This document shows positions 16,829 through 25,459 of a stretch of DNA of 64,000 nt, in pieces. Source of the stretch: Peptococcus simiae. Its GTDB lineage: Bacteria; Bacillota; Peptococcia; Peptococcales; Peptococcaceae. The stretch is from assembly GCF_046097595.1 (NCBI RefSeq), contig NZ_JBJUVG010000001.1, positions 285,584 through 349,583 of the forward strand, written 5' to 3'. The first letter of the stretch is position 1, and each line of letters starts with the position of its first letter. The notes under the pieces were generated by a model. That model saw nothing but the letters and a program-made list of their open reading frames with translations, did not search any database and was not told the DNA's origin. Position numbers and translations under genes: made by a program.

Positions 16829-17275
16829 ATGGCTGGCGGTTATGAAAAAATACTCGTCCCTTATGATGGATCTGAGGCCTCAGTAAAGGCCCTTGCCCAG
16901 GCTAAAATCCTACAGGACATGTGTGGGGCCCGGATTACCCTCCTGGAGGTCTTGTCCAACGGCCTGTCGGGCCGGGACCAGGTCAACTACCATATGCTGG
17001 ACCAGGTCCAGCCCCCTGACCCGGCCAGCTATCGGGCGGCTGAGGCTGACTTAAACCGGCTCAAGGCCGACTTCCCCCTGCCGGATAGGGTCCAGGTCCT
17101 TTTGGCTGAGGGGCCGGTTGCCTCGACCATTATCGAGACCATTGACCGGGAAGGCTATGACCTGGTCGTCATGGGGTCGGAAGGCCTGGGCCACGCCCTG
17201 AAACGGTTTCTCTTGGGATCGGTGACCAAGTATGTTCTAGAACACGTGGATATTCCGGTTATGGTTCTCTCCTGA
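16829..17275 (+). CDS. Universal stress protein (UspA family)
   Basis: A 148-residue single Usp domain. It starts KILVPYDGSEAS and ends with the ATP-binding signature GSEGLGHALKRFLLGSV and a final hydrophobic strand (VDIPVMVLS). The glycine pattern fits the ATP-binding Usp subclass. AAAGGAGG lies 8 bp before the ATG, and a TATAAT-like box lies about 45 bp upstream. A second Usp gene follows after a gap of about 200 bp. Confidence 0.92.
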   Translation: MAGGYEKILVPYDGSEASVKALAQAKILQDMCGARITLLEVLSNGLSGRDQVNYHMLDQVQPPDPASYRAAEADLNRLKADFPLPDRVQVLLAEGPVASTIIETIDREGYDLVVMGSEGLGHALKRFLLGSVTKYVLEHVDIPVMVLS

Positions 17276-17472
17276 CCGGTTGTAAGCCGGCTGGCCCTTT
17301 ATTATAATAGAAGCTATAGAGCTTTATATGAGCTAAAAGGCATGGCCGGGGCAAGCGGATTTTTCTGATAAATGGAAAAAAGGCGGCCCTTGCCGCAGGC
17401 TTTGAGCAATGTCCGGAGACCGGCTGGCCGGCGCCTTGATCGAATCCATACCGGCAATGAAAGGTGGTAACT

Positions 17473-17901
17473 ATGATGAAGCATATTCTCCTACCGATAG
17501 ACGGGTCTGAATGCGCCCTGCGGGCAGTCGCAGCGGCCAATGAAATGGCCCTGGCCTTTGGTGCCAAGGTGACCCTCCTCTACGTCATCCCCGACCCGCG
17601 TAAGGAAGGGGTCATCCAGGGGCAGGAGGCCATGATTTTAAGCGAAAGCAAGGCAGCCCCTCTGGCCCGGCAACATCTGGAAAAGGCCCAGAAAAGCCTT
17701 GACCCAGGTATTCAGACCGCTATCTCCCTGCAAAAAGGGGTGGTCAGCCGGACCATTGAGAAAGAAGCGGCCTCGAATGACTATGACTTCATTGTCATGG
17801 GGACTGAAGGGATGGGGTCTGCTCTTAAAAGGCTGCTTTTGGGGAGCGTCACCCGGCACGTTTTAGAGCACGTTACCATACCTGTTTTAGTTATTCGTTA
17901 G
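17473..17901 (+). CDS. Universal stress protein (UspA family), second copy
   Basis: A 142-residue Usp domain: HILLPIDGSECALRA at the start, GTEGMGSALKRLLLGSV near the end. It resembles the preceding Usp in its C-terminal half but differs in the middle, so the duplication is old. The ATG at 17473 is preceded by AAAGGTGG. It is followed 24 bp later by the pyruvate-kinase-like gene, which suggests one operon. Confidence 0.9.
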   Translation: MMKHILLPIDGSECALRAVAAANEMALAFGAKVTLLYVIPDPRKEGVIQGQEAMILSESKAAPLARQHLEKAQKSLDPGIQTAISLQKGVVSRTIEKEAASNDYDFIVMGTEGMGSALKRLLLGSVTRHVLEHVTIPVLVIR

Positions 17902-17925
17902 TCACAAGGGAGAAGAGGGGACACT

Positions 17926-19470
17926 ATGGCCAATAGCTATGACCTACAAGAACCGCAAGTACTGCTGGACGACCTCCTGGCCCTCCGCAAGGATGTATAT
18001 GAAGAAGGTCAGGAAATTTATAATGTTTGGGACAATACCATCGACCGGGATGAATTTAGGCCCAGTGCCTTAAATATGGCCTACTACATGGCCCTCCGCC
18101 GCCGCAATATCGTGGACATCCAGGAGGCCTTATCGGCCTATGGCCTGTCATCCCTGGGCCGGGCCGAGTCCCGGGTTATGCAAAACCTGGACGCCGTCAC
18201 CCAGACCCTATCCATGGTGGCCGATGGCTGTGGCCGCGAATTGGACTATGCCGAGTTTACCGACCAATACCGGGGCCGGGAGTACCTGGAGGCCCAGAGC
18301 CTGGAACTCTTTGGCCAAAAGCCGGCTGAGCGGGACACCCATATCATGGTGACCCTGCCGCCGGAGGCCGCTACAGACGGCAAGTTTATCCGCCGTTTAA
18401 TTGAGGCCGGGACCACCTGTCTGCGGATCAACTGTGCCCACGATAATCCGGAGGCCTGGATGGCCATGATTCGTCATGCCCGGAAGGCCGAGAAGGATAC
18501 CGGCCGGTCTTTGAAAATTTGCATGGACATTGCCGGCCCGAAAACCCGGATCCGCCAGCTGCTCAGTGCCCGTCAAAATCCAGTGGTCATCCCCGGTGAC
18601 CGACTCTTTTTAACCGGCCGGACCATCCTGGAAAACTTTGCCGGCTGTGACCTGGTCATTTCCTGTACCCTGCCGGAAATGATCCCCTACCTGATGGAGG
18701 GGGACCATGTCTATATCGATGACGGCCGGGTCATTGGCCGGGTGGTCGAACGGCAGCGGGCCGGGGTCCTGGTGGAAATCGAAAAGGTCCTCAAGGAGAA
18801 GGGGGTCCGGCTGAAGGCCGAAAAGGGCCTCAACTTCCCGGATGCGGATATCCCCATTGATATCATCACCGACCAGGACCGGCAGGCCCTAGACTTCATC
18901 TGCCAATATGCTGATATGGTGGCCGTCTCCTTTGTGAAAGACGCCCGTGACATGATCCTCCTGCAAAAGGAATTGGAAGACCGGCTGGGGGACCGGGCCG
19001 GGCAAATGGGGGTTATCGCTAAAATTGAAACCCTGGCCGGGGTTAACAACCTGCCGGAAATCATCGTCCAGGGGGCCGGGAAAAACCCCTTTGGGGTCAT
19101 GATCGCCCGGGGGGACCTGGCCGTAGAAGTGGGCTATATTCGCTTGAGTGAACTCCAGGAAGAAATCCTGTGGATCTGCGAGAGTGGCTCCATTCCCGTG
19201 ATCTGGGCCACCCAGGTCCTGGAAACCATGGTCAAGAGCGGGATCCCGACCCGGGCTGAAATGACCGATGCCGCGTCCAGCCGCCGGGCCGAATGCGTCA
19301 TGATGAACAAGGGGCCCCATATCTTTGACGCCGTTGAAACCCTGGCGGCCGTCCATGAGAGGATGATGTACAATGTCAGTAAAAAGGCGGCCAAGCTCCG
19401 GGCCTTAAATATTGCCATTAAGCTTTGGCCGGAAGCAGATGATTTGGAGGATAACCGTGACAGCCATTAA
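17926..19470 (+). CDS. Atypical pyruvate-kinase-like protein without the C-terminal domain
   Basis: A 514-residue protein. Residues about 1-130 are an alpha-helical extension of unknown fold. From about residue 140 the pyruvate kinase barrel is recognisable: LRINCAHDNPEAW, ICMDIAGPKTRIR, INFPD-like LNFPDADIP, VAVSFVKDARD, AKIETLAGVNNLPEI with the catalytic Lys, MIARGDLAVEVG and ATQVLETM...PTRAEMTDAA. The allosteric C-terminal domain of ordinary pyruvate kinase is missing. The family barrel makes pyruvate and ATP from PEP and ADP, but the unusual substrate-side motif leaves activity open. It follows two Usp genes and overlaps the next gene by 14 bp. Confidence 0.8.
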   Translation: MANSYDLQEPQVLLDDLLALRKDVYEEGQEIYNVWDNTIDRDEFRPSALNMAYYMALRRRNIVDIQEALSAYGLSSLGRAESRVMQNLDAVTQTLSMVADGCGRELDYAEFTDQYRGREYLEAQSLELFGQKPAERDTHIMVTLPPEAATDGKFIRRLIEAGTTCLRINCAHDNPEAWMAMIRHARKAEKDTGRSLKICMDIAGPKTRIRQLLSARQNPVVIPGDRLFLTGRTILENFAGCDLVISCTLPEMIPYLMEGDHVYIDDGRVIGRVVERQRAGVLVEIEKVLKEKGVRLKAEKGLNFPDADIPIDIITDQDRQALDFICQYADMVAVSFVKDARDMILLQKELEDRLGDRAGQMGVIAKIETLAGVNNLPEIIVQGAGKNPFGVMIARGDLAVEVGYIRLSELQEEILWICESGSIPVIWATQVLETMVKSGIPTRAEMTDAASSRRAECVMMNKGPHIFDAVETLAAVHERMMYNVSKKAAKLRALNIAIKLWPEADDLEDNRDSH

Positions 19471-19930
19471 AGAACTGGAGGACTTGCTTTTGGCCGTCCG
19501 GAATGAATCGCCGGATGATTTTGCGGACTTTTTCTATGCCACAGCCTCAGATATCGGCACCAATTTTGATGATGCCGAGAGCTACTTTGACTTTATGGAA
19601 CCGGCCCGGTTGACCGCCCGGTTAACCGACCTGGTCGCCGCCGGCATAGACGAAACCTTTTTAGTCCAGGCTATGCTGGACCATATGGGCCGGTGGCTGG
19701 CCGATGAGCCTCGCCGGGCCAGACGGCAGTGGCGGCACAACCGGGCCCAATTGGCCGATCCCGCCCTGCCCAAGCAAGTGAGAGAGATGACACAGGAGAC
19801 CTTAGGCCGGTTAACGGCCGAAAAAGAGGAAGAGAACTGGCTGCGTTTAACGGCCAGATTTGAGAAGGAAAGGGCTGACCGCTTTTCCCTTCTCTTCTGG
19901 CAAAGCCGGGAAAGGGGAAATAATGGCTAA
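19457..19930 (+). CDS. Hypothetical protein, charged helical
   Basis: A 157-residue soluble protein with many Asp, Glu and Arg residues, probably all alpha-helical. It is not recognised. The GTG at 19457 lies 5 bp behind GGAGG and inside the 3' end of the pyruvate-kinase-like gene, and its own end overlaps the CDGSH gene by 8 bp. Translation of the three is thus coupled, and it may work with one of its neighbours. No catalytic motif is visible. Confidence 0.65.
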   Translation: MTAIKELEDLLLAVRNESPDDFADFFYATASDIGTNFDDAESYFDFMEPARLTARLTDLVAAGIDETFLVQAMLDHMGRWLADEPRRARRQWRHNRAQLADPALPKQVREMTQETLGRLTAEKEEENWLRLTARFEKERADRFSLLFWQSRERGNNG

Positions 19931-20633
19931 CGAAGAAAAGAAAATTATTGTTACAGAAGCAGGCCCCTATGAAATCCAAGGGAATATCCCCCTGTACAAG
20001 GAGGCCCTGCGGAAGAATGAGGATGGCAGCCACCGCTGGGATGAGCGAGAGGCCCTTGAGTGCGCCGGTGACAGCTACCGGCTCTGCCGCTGTGGCCGGA
20101 CCGATAAGCAGCCCTTTTGCGACGGCAGTCATGCCAAGGGCGACCGGCCCTTCAAGGGGACCATCCGGGCCCCCTTTGATACGGTAGAAGAGCGGGCTGT
20201 GGTCCTGGAAGGGGCCGGGGTCAACCTGCAGGATGACATTGACCTCTGCAGCTGGAGCCGCTTTTGCCATACGCCCCATGGCAAGGTCTGGGACCTCCTA
20301 GATAAAAGTGATGATCCGGAAGTCAAAGACTGGCTCATCCAGGGCTGCGTCGACTGCCCCAGTGGCCGGCTGACGGCCATTGACAAGGAAAGCGGAGAGC
20401 CCATTGAGCCGGACCTGCCCATGGAAATCGTCGTGACCCAGGACCCGGAAGAGGGCATTTCCGGCCCCCTTGTGGTCCGTGGCGGCATTCCCATTGAAAA
20501 TGCCGACGGCCAGACCTGGGAAGTTCGTAACCGGGTCACCCTATGCCGGTGTGGCGGGTCCCACAACACGCCCTTCTGCGATGCCCGGCATAAGACGATT
20601 TCCTTTGACGATGGTGACTTGCAGGCAGAATAA
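19923..20633 (+). CDS. CDGSH iron-sulfur domain protein
   Basis: A protein of 236 residues with two CDGSH-type 2Fe-2S motifs: CRCGRTDKQPFCDGSH (about residues 57-72) and CRCGGSHNTPFCDARH near the C-terminus. Between them CSWSRFCH and GCVDCPSGRL look like ligands of a further iron-sulfur or metal site, as in the divergent ferredoxin-like domain often fused to CDGSH proteins. Such proteins act in redox sensing or cluster transfer in the cytoplasm. The ATG at 19923 follows AAAGGGG. Confidence 0.9.
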   Translation: MANEEKKIIVTEAGPYEIQGNIPLYKEALRKNEDGSHRWDEREALECAGDSYRLCRCGRTDKQPFCDGSHAKGDRPFKGTIRAPFDTVEERAVVLEGAGVNLQDDIDLCSWSRFCHTPHGKVWDLLDKSDDPEVKDWLIQGCVDCPSGRLTAIDKESGEPIEPDLPMEIVVTQDPEEGISGPLVVRGGIPIENADGQTWEVRNRVTLCRCGGSHNTPFCDARHKTISFDDGDLQAE

Positions 20634-20647
20634 GGAGGCCGGACCAG

Positions 20648-21328
20648 GTGGCCAAGATACTTGTAGTAGAAGACGATGGGGTCATCCGGTCTCAGGTGGC
20701 AGCGGCCTTACAGGCCCATGGCCATGTTGTGATTGAGCATGATGGCAGTCAGGACCCGGCAGCCCTTTGCCGGGCTGAAGGACCGGACCTCCTGGTGATG
20801 GATATTGGCTTATCCCGCAAAAACGGTCTCTACTGGTGTGAACTGATTCGGCGGCGGTCCAAGCTGCCGATTTTAATCGTTTCGGCCCGGCGGGAAGATG
20901 TAGACCTCATTACCGGCATGGCTGTTGGGGCAGATGACTACCTGGCCAAGCCCTTTGCCCTATCGGTTTTTGTGGCCAAGGTGCAAGCCCTCCTGCGCCG
21001 GACCTATGACTATAATACCGAACCTGTCCACTTAACCCTTGGCGACCTGGTTTTTTACCCGGAAGAGATGCGGGCTCTTGGGCCCCTGGGCCAGGTCGAC
21101 CTTTCAGCGACGGAAGGGGCCATCCTGGCCCAACTGTTGCGGGCTGCCGGCGGTTTTGTAAGCCGGGAGGGGCTGGCCTTGAACCTTTGGGAGGGGGCCC
21201 ACTTTATTGATGACAATACCCTGTCGGTCAATGTCAGCCGTCTGCGTAAAAAGTTAGAGGGGACCGGGGCCTCGGTAATGATTCAAACGAAAAAGGGATA
21301 TGGCTATGGGATCATGGAAAAGGATTAA
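20648..21328 (+). CDS. BceR-like response regulator (OmpR family)
   Basis: 226 residues. The receiver domain has the acidic pair VVEDDG, phosphorylatable Asp in VMDIGL, SARRED and the conserved Lys in AKPF. The C-terminal winged helix ends RLRKKLEGTG...TKKGYGYG. The gene partner order (regulator, small two-helix kinase, ABC ATPase, large FtsX permease) is that of Bce modules, which detect bacitracin-like or lantibiotic peptides. The GTG start lies behind AAGGAGG. Inference: it binds the inverted repeat at 22313-22328. Confidence 0.92.
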   Translation: MAKILVVEDDGVIRSQVAAALQAHGHVVIEHDGSQDPAALCRAEGPDLLVMDIGLSRKNGLYWCELIRRRSKLPILIVSARREDVDLITGMAVGADDYLAKPFALSVFVAKVQALLRRTYDYNTEPVHLTLGDLVFYPEEMRALGPLGQVDLSATEGAILAQLLRAAGGFVSREGLALNLWEGAHFIDDNTLSVNVSRLRKKLEGTGASVMIQTKKGYGYGIMEKD

Positions 21329-22274
21329 GGGCAGTCTGGGCCCGGCGGCCCGGACGGTCATCGCTGTCTGGCTGGTGACGGTAGGTCTTTTGGCCAGCCT
21401 GGGTCTATTGGCTCAGGTGCCGGCGGTGGTGGTCCTTTATGGGGTCAGCCTGGCCACCCTGCCCCTAGGGGCGGGCTTAGTCAGCCTCTACTTTAAGGGA
21501 CGGCGCCGGCAGGCGGCCCTGACAACCGGTAAAAAAGCCGTCCTTGATGGCCTTTACTCGCCAGGGGAGCTAGAAGCCCTGAAGGCCATTTTTGCCCACC
21601 AAGCCGACTTGCGCCGCCAGCAGCAAATGACGCAGCGGACCTTAACCGATAATTTTTCCCTGTGGGCCCACCAAATCAAAACGCCCCTGGCGGCAGCCAA
21701 GCTCCTGGCCGCCGCGCAGGACCCCCCCTCCCTACCCCTGCGGAATGCCTTAGAAGCCATCCGCGCCTATGTCGATATGGCCCTGGCCCAAGTGGCCCTC
21801 AGTGAAAAGGGTCCCCAGCTGGACCTAGCGCCATGCAGGATCGATGCGGTCCTCGAGGAGGTCCTGCAAAGGACGGCCGGCCTCTTTTTAGCCGGGCAGG
21901 TTCAATTGGACTATAGGCCGACCCGGCTCCAGGTGACGTCAGACAGCCGGTTACTGGCTGTCCTCTTCGAGCAGGTCCTGACCAATGCGGCCAAGTATAG
22001 CCCGGCGGGCCAGGTGACCATTTTTGCTGAAGGCAGCCGGGTTATCATCCGGGATACCGGCTGCGGTATTGCTGCCGATGAACTGCCCCGGGTTTTTCAA
22101 CGGGGCTATGCCGGTAGCCGGGGGCGGCTGGATGAGCGGGCCTCAGGGATGGGCCTGTATGTGGCCCGGCAAATTGCCGACTACCTGGATATAGGTCTGG
22201 AGCTGACCTCCAAGCCCCAAGAGGGAACAACCGTGACCCTGACCTTCCCGGCCTATGCCCTCCGGCAAGAATAA
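21300..22274 (+). CDS. BceS-like intramembrane-sensing histidine kinase
   Basis: 324 residues. Two membrane helices near the N-terminus are joined by only a few residues, so no outside sensor domain exists. The H-box is LWAHQIKTPLAA (His124), typical of Bce kinases, followed by the N-box NAAKYSP, RDTGCGIA and ASGMGLYVAR. Kinases of this kind read the flux of their ABC transporter. The gene overlaps the regulator gene by 29 bp. In-frame ATGs at 21300 and 21306 are both possible starts. Confidence 0.9.
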   Translation: MAMGSWKRIKGSLGPAARTVIAVWLVTVGLLASLGLLAQVPAVVVLYGVSLATLPLGAGLVSLYFKGRRRQAALTTGKKAVLDGLYSPGELEALKAIFAHQADLRRQQQMTQRTLTDNFSLWAHQIKTPLAAAKLLAAAQDPPSLPLRNALEAIRAYVDMALAQVALSEKGPQLDLAPCRIDAVLEEVLQRTAGLFLAGQVQLDYRPTRLQVTSDSRLLAVLFEQVLTNAAKYSPAGQVTIFAEGSRVIIRDTGCGIAADELPRVFQRGYAGSRGRLDERASGMGLYVARQIADYLDIGLELTSKPQEGTTVTLTFPAYALRQE

Positions 22275-22277
22275 AGC

Positions 22278-22308
22278 AAGCACAGCCAAGCTAGGGCTGT
22301 GCTTTTTT
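22278..22308 (+). terminator. Terminator between the kinase and the ABC transporter genes
   Basis: AAGCACAGCC pairs with GGCTGTGCTT, followed by T. It separates the two-component genes from the transporter genes, which have their own regulated promoter. Confidence 0.85.
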
Positions 22309-22312
22309 GATG

Positions 22313-22328
22313 CTTACAAAAGTGTAAG
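22313..22328. promoter_or_regulatory. Candidate BceR operator
   Basis: A perfect inverted repeat CTTACA-AAAG-TGTAAG. It matches the TNACA-N4-TGTAA pattern described for BceR-type regulators and lies about 80 bp upstream of the ABC transporter start. Confidence 0.65.
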
Positions 22329-22408
22329 AAAGGCGGAGGCATTGTAAGCTTAAATAAAGGCAGGGGAGGGAGGTTTCTGCTATCCTAGTCATGAAAGGAG
22401 GGTGACGC

Positions 22409-23176
22409 ATGACTTTATTGAGCGTTAACCATTTAAGTAAAAGCTACCGGACCGGGGCTGCGGCCCCTCCCCATCGGGTTTTGAGAGATGTTCATTTTTC
22501 AGTGGATGCCGGCGAATTTGTCGCTGTCATGGGGGAGAGCGGGTCCGGAAAGACAACCCTGCTGAATTTAATCGCCAGCCTCCTAGACCTGGAAGAGGGG
22601 GACATCCTCCTCCAGGGCCAGTCCTACCGGGATATTCCTGCGGCCAAAAAGGCCCGGTTCCGCCGGGAACAGATGGGCTTTGTCTTTCAGCAGTTTAACC
22701 TCTTGGATACCTTTACCCTTAGGGATAATATCCTCCTGCCCCTCGTTTTATCCGGGGTCAAGCCGGAGGATATGCCCGATCGCTTGACGGCAGTAGCCGG
22801 TCCCTTAGGTCTGGAAGACTTGCTGGACCGGTACCCGGATGAGGTTTCCGGTGGCCAGGGTCAACGGGCCGCTATCGCCCGGGCCCTCATCATCCGGCCC
22901 AAGCTCATCCTGGCCGATGAACCGACCGGGGCCCTGGATTCCAAGGCTGCCACGGCCCTACTGGAGACCTTTGGTCAATTGAATGCGGCTGGCGAAACCA
23001 TCCTCATGGTGACCCATTCGGCCCTTGCAGCGGCCTATGCCAGCCGGGTCCTCTTTTTGCGGGACGGGATGATCTACCATGAGCTCTACCGGGGGGACCT
23101 CTCCCGGCAGGTCTTCGGCGACCGGATTATGGAGAGCCTCCAGCTGGTCTTAAAGGGTGGTGAGGGCCATTTTTAA
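22409..23176 (+). CDS. BceA-like ABC transporter ATPase
   Basis: 255 residues with Walker A GESGSGKTT (about residue 41), Q-loop FVFQQFNLLD, signature VSGGQGQRAAIARAL, Walker B LILADEPTGALDS and a late H-loop (VTHS). This is the MacB/BceA type of ATPase that drives permeases which free the lipid target from peptide antibiotics. AAAGGAGGG precedes the start. It overlaps the permease gene by 20 bp. Confidence 0.93.
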   Translation: MTLLSVNHLSKSYRTGAAAPPHRVLRDVHFSVDAGEFVAVMGESGSGKTTLLNLIASLLDLEEGDILLQGQSYRDIPAAKKARFRREQMGFVFQQFNLLDTFTLRDNILLPLVLSGVKPEDMPDRLTAVAGPLGLEDLLDRYPDEVSGGQGQRAAIARALIIRPKLILADEPTGALDSKAATALLETFGQLNAAGETILMVTHSALAAAYASRVLFLRDGMIYHELYRGDLSRQVFGDRIMESLQLVLKGGEGHF

Positions 23177-25184
23177 CCGGATCTACTGGCCAATGGCCCG
23201 GGCCAGCTTTTCAGCCAATCGCCGCTTTTGGTGGCCCTATGGCCTTGCTGTGGCGGTTATGCTGGCCTTGTTTACGGTGGTCTGCAATATCGCCCAAACC
23301 CCCTACGCCAGAGACCTTTCAAGCGTTGCCCTTGTCATGCAGTACGGCCGGTGGGTGACAGCTATCTTTACCCTGGTCTTTGTCTTATATGGGGGCAGCT
23401 TTATCCAGGGGATGCTCCGCCAGGAAATGCAGCTGTATAATATTCTGGGCCTGGAAAAGGGGCATATCCGCCGCCTGATGGCTGTCATCCAAGGAACCTT
23501 TTCTCTTTTGGCGGCTACGGTGGGCCTGGCCCTGGGCTACGCCCTCAGCTTTTTCTTCCTCCTCTTCCTTACCCGGTTAACCGGCCAGGACCAATTGAGC
23601 CTGGACCTAACCCTGGCCGGCTTTTTAGAAACCCTGGCCATCATTGCCGGCATTTTACTGGTCAACAGCCTGCTGGCCATCCTTAGGGTGGGCCGACCGG
23701 TCAAGAGCCGGACCTTCCTCAAACGGCACCGCCGGCTAGGGAAAGCCTTAGCTATTGGGCAGAGCCTCCTGGCCCTGGCCTGTCTTGGTGGGGGCTACTG
23801 GCTATCCATGACGGTGACCAGTGGGATAGAGGCCTTGCGTCTATTTTTCCTGGCGGTCCTCCTGGTCATGGCCGGGACCTGGCTGCTCTTTAGCGGCGCC
23901 CTGGTCCTTTTGCTGGAAGGCCTACAGAAAAGGCCGGGCTTTTATTACCGGCAGGGTCCCTTTATGACCATTGGGGGTATCCTGCCGCGGGTCCGCCAAC
24001 ATGGAATCGCCCTGGCCGGGGTGGCCATCTTACTGACCATGGCCATTGTCAGCATTAGCTTTACGGCCACCATGTACAAGGAGTCGGACAATGCCGTTCA
24101 GGAGCGGCTTCCCTTGGACTACTGGGCCGGCTATAGCAGCAATACGGGTCAAGGTCTATCTATCCTTGATGGCTACAAGCAGTTGCACCAGGTCAGCCGG
24201 CAGGCTGAAGCTGAGATCCGCCGCTTTTCAGACCAGCTGGGCCATCCTTTGGCTAAAAGCCATACCCGGTACAGCTATACCTTCTTTGCCAAAAAAACCG
24301 GTTATGCCTACCGCTTGGCAGATACCGATGGCGGTAAAGAGGGGTGTTTTATCCAGCTGGCTTCGGTTGAAAGCTATCCGGGCCCTCGGCCGGGTCTCGG
24401 TGAGGTCATCTGCCTAACCAAAGAGGCCCCGGCTAAGACCCTGACCCTTGGCGGCCAGACCTACCGCTGCAAGACCTTAAGCCAGGAAGACCGCAAAAGG
24501 CTGGTCAAAGCCCTTTATGGCACAGATGATGCGACCTTTGATATGGTCGGGGCCCTTCTCTTTTCCAATGAAGAGGCCGTTTTCACTGCCCTGCAGGGCC
24601 TGCAAGCAGAAAGGGCTGATGGCCGGGTCATCATGAATGCCGACCTCCACTGGTCCCTTGCAGGGAAGGCCTCGGATGAGACCTACCTGGCCCCCTTGAA
24701 GGAGACCCTGCAGGCCCAGTCGCCGGAAGGAATGGACCCGCCTCAGGTTAATTCCCGGGCTAACCTTTTGTCAGAGTTTTTATACCTGAATGGGGCTGTT
24801 CTCTTTATTGGCATCCTCCTGGGCCTGGTCTTTATGACCGGGGTGGTCCTGGTCACCTACTTTAAGCAAATATCGGAAGCCCTGGCTGACCGGCGGCGCT
24901 ACCATACCATGCAGGAAGTCGGTATGGATGAGGGGATGGTCCGGCGAGTCCTGGGTTGGCAAACCCTAATCCTCTTTGCCCTGCCCATCCTGGTGGCCTG
25001 CATCCATGCCCTGGCTGCCTACCCCATGATTAACCTTATACTAAGAACCATTGGCTTTAACAGTGCCAATAGCTACTTTTTTGTCATCATTCCGGTGGTC
25101 TTAGCAGTCGTGCTGGCCTATATTGCCGCCTACCAGCTGATTGCCCGGACCTATAGAGATATCCTTATCCGCCATAGCCATTAA
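23157..25184 (+). CDS. BceB-like FtsX-family permease
   Basis: 675 residues with about ten membrane segments: one at the N-terminus, groups around residues 60-300, a large extracellular domain (residues about 310-530) and three at the C-terminus. This layout defines BceB-type permeases, whose outer domain binds the peptide-target complex and passes the signal to the kinase. The outer domain gives specificity (bacitracin, lantibiotics, others), which cannot be read here. It is the last gene before a T-rich hairpin at 25238. Confidence 0.9.
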   Translation: MVRAIFNRIYWPMARASFSANRRFWWPYGLAVAVMLALFTVVCNIAQTPYARDLSSVALVMQYGRWVTAIFTLVFVLYGGSFIQGMLRQEMQLYNILGLEKGHIRRLMAVIQGTFSLLAATVGLALGYALSFFFLLFLTRLTGQDQLSLDLTLAGFLETLAIIAGILLVNSLLAILRVGRPVKSRTFLKRHRRLGKALAIGQSLLALACLGGGYWLSMTVTSGIEALRLFFLAVLLVMAGTWLLFSGALVLLLEGLQKRPGFYYRQGPFMTIGGILPRVRQHGIALAGVAILLTMAIVSISFTATMYKESDNAVQERLPLDYWAGYSSNTGQGLSILDGYKQLHQVSRQAEAEIRRFSDQLGHPLAKSHTRYSYTFFAKKTGYAYRLADTDGGKEGCFIQLASVESYPGPRPGLGEVICLTKEAPAKTLTLGGQTYRCKTLSQEDRKRLVKALYGTDDATFDMVGALLFSNEEAVFTALQGLQAERADGRVIMNADLHWSLAGKASDETYLAPLKETLQAQSPEGMDPPQVNSRANLLSEFLYLNGAVLFIGILLGLVFMTGVVLVTYFKQISEALADRRRYHTMQEVGMDEGMVRRVLGWQTLILFALPILVACIHALAAYPMINLILRTIGFNSANSYFFVIIPVVLAVVLAYIAAYQLIARTYRDILIRHSH

Positions 25185-25237
25185 AAAAACAGCTTCGAGG
25201 GAGAACCCTTGATAGCGTGATCCCCAAAAAGTTGGAC

Positions 25238-25276
25238 AGAGAGACAAGTAGGCCTTTTGTACTTGTCTCTCTTTTT
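25238..25276 (+). terminator. Terminator after the permease gene
   Basis: AGAGAGACAAGTA (25238-25250) pairs with TACTTGTCTCTCT (25260-25272), then TTTT. Just before it, CCCCAAAAAGTTGGACA looks like the terminal sequence of some IS3 elements, but no other part of such an element is present. Confidence 0.8.
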
Positions 25277-25408
25277 GTTTGCCTAAGGGCTAGTCCTTAG
25301 GCTGCCTGATCTTTAGGATATGCAAGGGGCCTAAAAAACCACCAACCCCGGCCCGCCCTCTAGAGCCTAGCGGTTTCTTATGGTAAACTAAGGATTAGTA
25401 AGCAAAAA

Positions 25409-25429
25409 TCACCGGGCATTAGCCGGTGA
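25409..25429 (+). promoter_or_regulatory. Leader hairpin upstream of hsdM
   Basis: TCACCGG pairs with CCGGTGA around a 7-nt loop, about 30 bp before the hsdM start. It is followed by AT-rich sequence without a clear T-run. Otherwise the spacer 25185-25459 holds only the terminator. Confidence 0.4.
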
Positions 25430-25459
25430 GCTTAATTTATATATTTTGCGAGGTAAACC

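Noticed and set aside
25220..25240. IS3-like terminal sequence (CCCCAAAAAGTTGGACA)
   Set aside because: Only one short end-like match with no transposase remnant or second end; it may be chance or a very old scar.
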